Of a stretch of 64,000 bases of DNA, positions 61,101 to 64,000 are shown piece by piece. The position numbers and the translations under genes were made by a program. This DNA comes from Megalobrama amblycephala. Lineage: Eukaryota > Chordata > Actinopteri > Cypriniformes > Xenocyprididae. Numbering within the stretch: the first letter of the stretch is position 1; each line of letters starts with the position of its first letter. The notes under the pieces are model-generated. The model did no database searches. It was not told the DNA's origin and saw only the letters and a program-made list of their open reading frames with translations. Location: positions 13,599,841-13,663,840 of the forward strand of contig NC_063057.1 in the NCBI RefSeq assembly GCF_018812025.1, written 5' to 3'.

Positions 61101-63359
61101 CTTACACTGCATGCTCCAACAACCAACTAGTCGATTCATGAACAAATAGACTGTCATACATCCCTCTTGGAATATACACATGCACACAGGCACAAGAAAG
61201 TGAACTGATGTAATAAGTTTGCTTGATTTGAATCCGGTTCTTGATATTCATATCTGCAGCTGCACGGCACTTGACGCGGCACTTGAGCTGACGGAGTGAG
61301 ATCAGGACCCCAGCCCCACTCCTGCTGTTATAAAAGAGCAACACTACTGCACCGAGCCCACTCGCACACTTAACACATCAAAGAGCAAACCACCGCCTTC
61401 AGCTTTAAAAGATATGCCCTCATCCTTCCTTCCTTTCTTTCTTTTGACACTTTTTTAATGAACCAAGCAAAACAGCAGCAGAACTTAACCAGTGATCAGC
61501 ATGCATTTTCATTGTATTGTATGTAAAAGAGCAGCTTTGACATTTTGACACTAACTTCTTTTGTGTTTTATGTGAAAAATGTCTCATATTGAGCTGCATG
61601 TTGCTGGGTAAGTGACAAAATTTTCAGTTTAAAGCAAATGATCTGTGAAAAGTACAGACTGCCCAAATTTAAACATGTGAATGTGTAATTTTTCTCGATT
61701 TCTGTCACAGAGTTTTAGACTTGGCTCGGGTGAAAAATATTCACTTGGCTCAAAAATCTGAGAGGGCAGCTTTTAATGGGCACAAACCTTCTGGTAGAGA
61801 TCTTTCGAATGTTATGCCAAAATAAGTACGTTTTGGAGTAGCTCATAGCCGTAATGTAGAAAAAAAAAGAATGTGTTACATTTCAAATCTCTGCATTTCT
61901 GTTTCTTTCTCCTCTTTGGTAAGATGAGTGACATAAGGCCTTTTGTGATCTTTTATTGACCATCCTGGGTAGATTTATCTGTGCGCCAGTGGTGTCAGGT
62001 TCAGTCCATATGCAGAATGATCCCACAGGGTGAGTGTTAAACCAGTCATTAGCTTCATTTCAATACACTTTTGAAAGCCATGGGAGATCCAGACGCTGAG
62101 ACCATGGCACTTTTGATATCTGCCCTCCAAATAGAGGCGGTGACAGTCTGAGCGGCGCACCCCTCAGTGCGAGAAGTCGTCTTTGTTAAAAAAAAAAAAG
62201 GGGGAACCAAAAGTTGGCAGGCGGCTGAAGGGGTAATTAAGGGAGGGACGCACGTGTCTCGCCTTGAGAGGTCCCCCGGCGAGACACGACTCAATCAAAA
62301 GCCAGCTGCAGGTATAAGGAGCTCCTTAGATCCTACTACTGTGTTTAAGTGTGAAGGGTTGATGAGCGTGTGTTTATGTTAATGTAGATAAATCTCCAGA
62401 AAGGAGGTACAGCTGTACCTTCAACTGAACTCATTAATTACTATGACACATAAAAACTTGATTAATATTTTGGCACGTGTGCAATTCATATTGCACCCAG
62501 ACATGCACACAAACGGTGCCCTGGTGAATTGCACAATAACGACGCCACACTGTGCGCCATGGTATAACGGAAAATGACACCAGCGTGTTGATGTGTGCGT
62601 GTCTTGATGTGTATAATTAGTGGAATCTATTGCCCACAGGCGGAAGCCACAAAGGCAGAGAGTCGCAGCGAGGCGGTGTGTTTGGGAGCGGGCATCTATC
62701 CAGAACAGCTGTCCGGATTACGCTTTAATGAAAAAAAAGCACTTCACAATGCCCGACTCAAACCCCCACTGACACACGCCCCACGATACCCCCATAATAC
62801 ACTAACACTGATGTCGCCCCGTTGCCCACGGGGGGCTGCACCCGGATCCCATGCCTTGTTCCCGGATCCTGCGCCGCACTGCCTGCAGCGAGAGGCAGGT
62901 TGAGGAGGGGCCGCTGTCCCTCCCCGTTCATTTGGGCTCACTGAGGGCTTCAGAAAAGAGTCATGGGGAGACTTTCATCTTCTGACATAAAGAGCGAGCC
63001 TGTGAGATCAAGATGGTGAAAAAGGTAGACAATGAGAGGACGGGGAACAAAATAAACACTTTCTATAAAGCCTGTGTATGTAATGAATTCATAATACCTT
63101 ATATTTAGTTGTATGTTCAAGCAAACAAAGGTAACCATAGTTATAACTCCCTCTTTTCATAATAATTTGTTTAAAAAGTATAATGCATTAAAACAGAATG
63201 GCCAAAAGAAGGTGGAACCATGCATATTCATTAAAACCGACAATTAAAGTGAGTCTGATCAACTTTTGAAACTTTCAATGAAAATTTGAAATATTTTCAA
63301 ACCTAACACTGTCGAGATGCAGACGTATGATGTCACAAACGTGGTGGAGATGTGCTCAG
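61101..63359. other. Non-coding stretch with GC-rich block
   Basis: No gene supported. About 62630-62940 is GC- and CpG-richer than the rest, with overlapping frames on both strands (102 and 65 codons) and no family match. Short A runs lie near 61860-61869 and 62188-62199. Confidence 0.45.
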
Positions 63360-63830
63360 TAGGGGTGTAAATCGGATGGTTCATCGCGATTCGATATAAT
63401 ATCGATTCTCATAGCCAGAGTTACAATATTTTCTGATACCTCAAAAAGTTCTGCGATACAATTACAATACATTTCGATTCAGGGGTATATCGATCACTAT
63501 TTCAATATTATGATATTATGTGCCTATTTTACACAACCAGTTACATATTATAAGTAGCATGGAACAGGCTATTGTTCTTCTATTGTGCAAAAGTATTATA
63601 ATATGAAAGACTACAATACAGAGCGGCACAAAGCCTATCCCATGTGCAAAATGATGTGCTTGAAGCAACACAGAGTCACAGTGCACAGCGCTCCTATACA
63701 GAAGTTTATTGAGCATTTTCTTTTAACAATTATAAATTTCAGTTACTGTGTTTTTGAAGAATATGAATTATCGTATTGTTAGACATTAGATCGATGTATC
63801 AATCGATATCAATGTATTGTTACACCCCTA
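63360..63830. mobile_element. hAT-like element (TAGGGGTGTAA termini)
   Basis: Starts TAGGGGTGTAA and ends TTACACCCCTA, with looser inverted similarity inside (ATCGATT and GATATCGAT clusters at both ends). Flanks GTGCTCAG (63352-63359) and GTGTTCAA (63831-63838) agree at 6 of 8 bases, fitting a decayed 8-bp duplication of hAT type. 471 bp. The 65-codon internal frame is not a transposase. Confidence 0.78.
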
Positions 63831-63969
63831 GTGTTCAATATCTCACTTTTTAGCAAATAAAATGCACAAGAGTCAAAGTTCAAACATTAGATAAAATATA
63901 AACCTGTTTGCCGAGACAGGTATATATAACTGTAAATAATATAATCATACACCTCTGAAGACAAACACT

Positions 63970-64000
63970 ACTCTAAAAAAATCCTGGGTTGTTTCAACCC
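63970..64000 (+). mobile_element. Partial element at window edge
   Basis: CTCTAAAAAAATCCTGGGTT followed by GTTTCAACCC resembles the left terminus of the element at 59783. It is cut off by the window end. Confidence 0.5.

Noticed and set aside
62595..62903. GC-rich 102-codon frame
   Set aside because: Frames are open on both strands because of base composition; no domain and no splice context.

Overview
The window looks like vertebrate, most likely cyprinid fish, nuclear DNA. The base composition is AT-rich, there are many CA/GT, GA, AT and tri- or tetranucleotide microsatellites, and there is a dense load of short non-autonomous DNA transposons with terminal inverted repeats. These transposons include TTAA-flanked elements ending AGGGATAG or AGGTGCCC, hAT-type CAGTGGTT elements, a Tc1/mariner fragment and palindromic AACCCAGC elements. 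From memory these families are typical of carp- and zebrafish-like genomes; no database was searched.

No multi-exon gene, rRNA, functional tRNA, CRISPR or bacterial-type operon can be supported. The open frames are short and mostly lie in low-complexity or repeat DNA. The best coding candidate is one internal-exon-like segment at 11016-11138 (+): 41 codons, acceptor AG before, donor GTGAGC after, and open in only one frame. A weaker one is a cysteine-rich segment at 9733-9853 (-) with PHD-finger-like spacing. A 58.7-58.86 kb frame has coding-like third positions but no clean exon borders. The window is best read as a large intron or gene-poor intergenic DNA.

Layout. 0-15 kb holds a TTAA-flanked MITE (1.2 kb), a near-perfect hairpin (3.5 kb), a nested pair of transposons (7.5-8.9 kb), the candidate exons (9.7 and 11.0 kb) and several microsatellites. 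15-31 kb holds a hAT MITE with a perfect 8-bp duplication (15.6 kb), a reverse copy of the 7.5-kb family (20.6 kb), two copies of a TTCCAAAA-CTAG family (24.4 and 30.8 kb), a GTTGCTA-type repeat (25.5 kb), a LINE-like 3' tail (28.5 kb) and a small TIR element (28.6 kb). 31-48 kb holds a tRNA-like repeat (34.2 kb), a hAT-like MITE (38.7 kb), a third TTCCAAAA element (39.8 kb), repeat fragments (45.6 kb) and a second nested insertion (47.7-48.3 kb). 48-64 kb holds a Tc1 fragment carrying an inserted hAT MITE (53.7-54.4 kb), palindromic elements at 55.4, 59.8-61.1 and 63.4 kb, and the start of another element at the right edge. Between these lie unique stretches. Some are higher in complexity and may be conserved regulatory DNA, but that cannot be shown from one sequence.

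The strongest observations are the three nested insertions, whose borders give the relative order of transposon activity, and the unassigned exon-like segment at 11.0 kb. I found no convincing new biological system.
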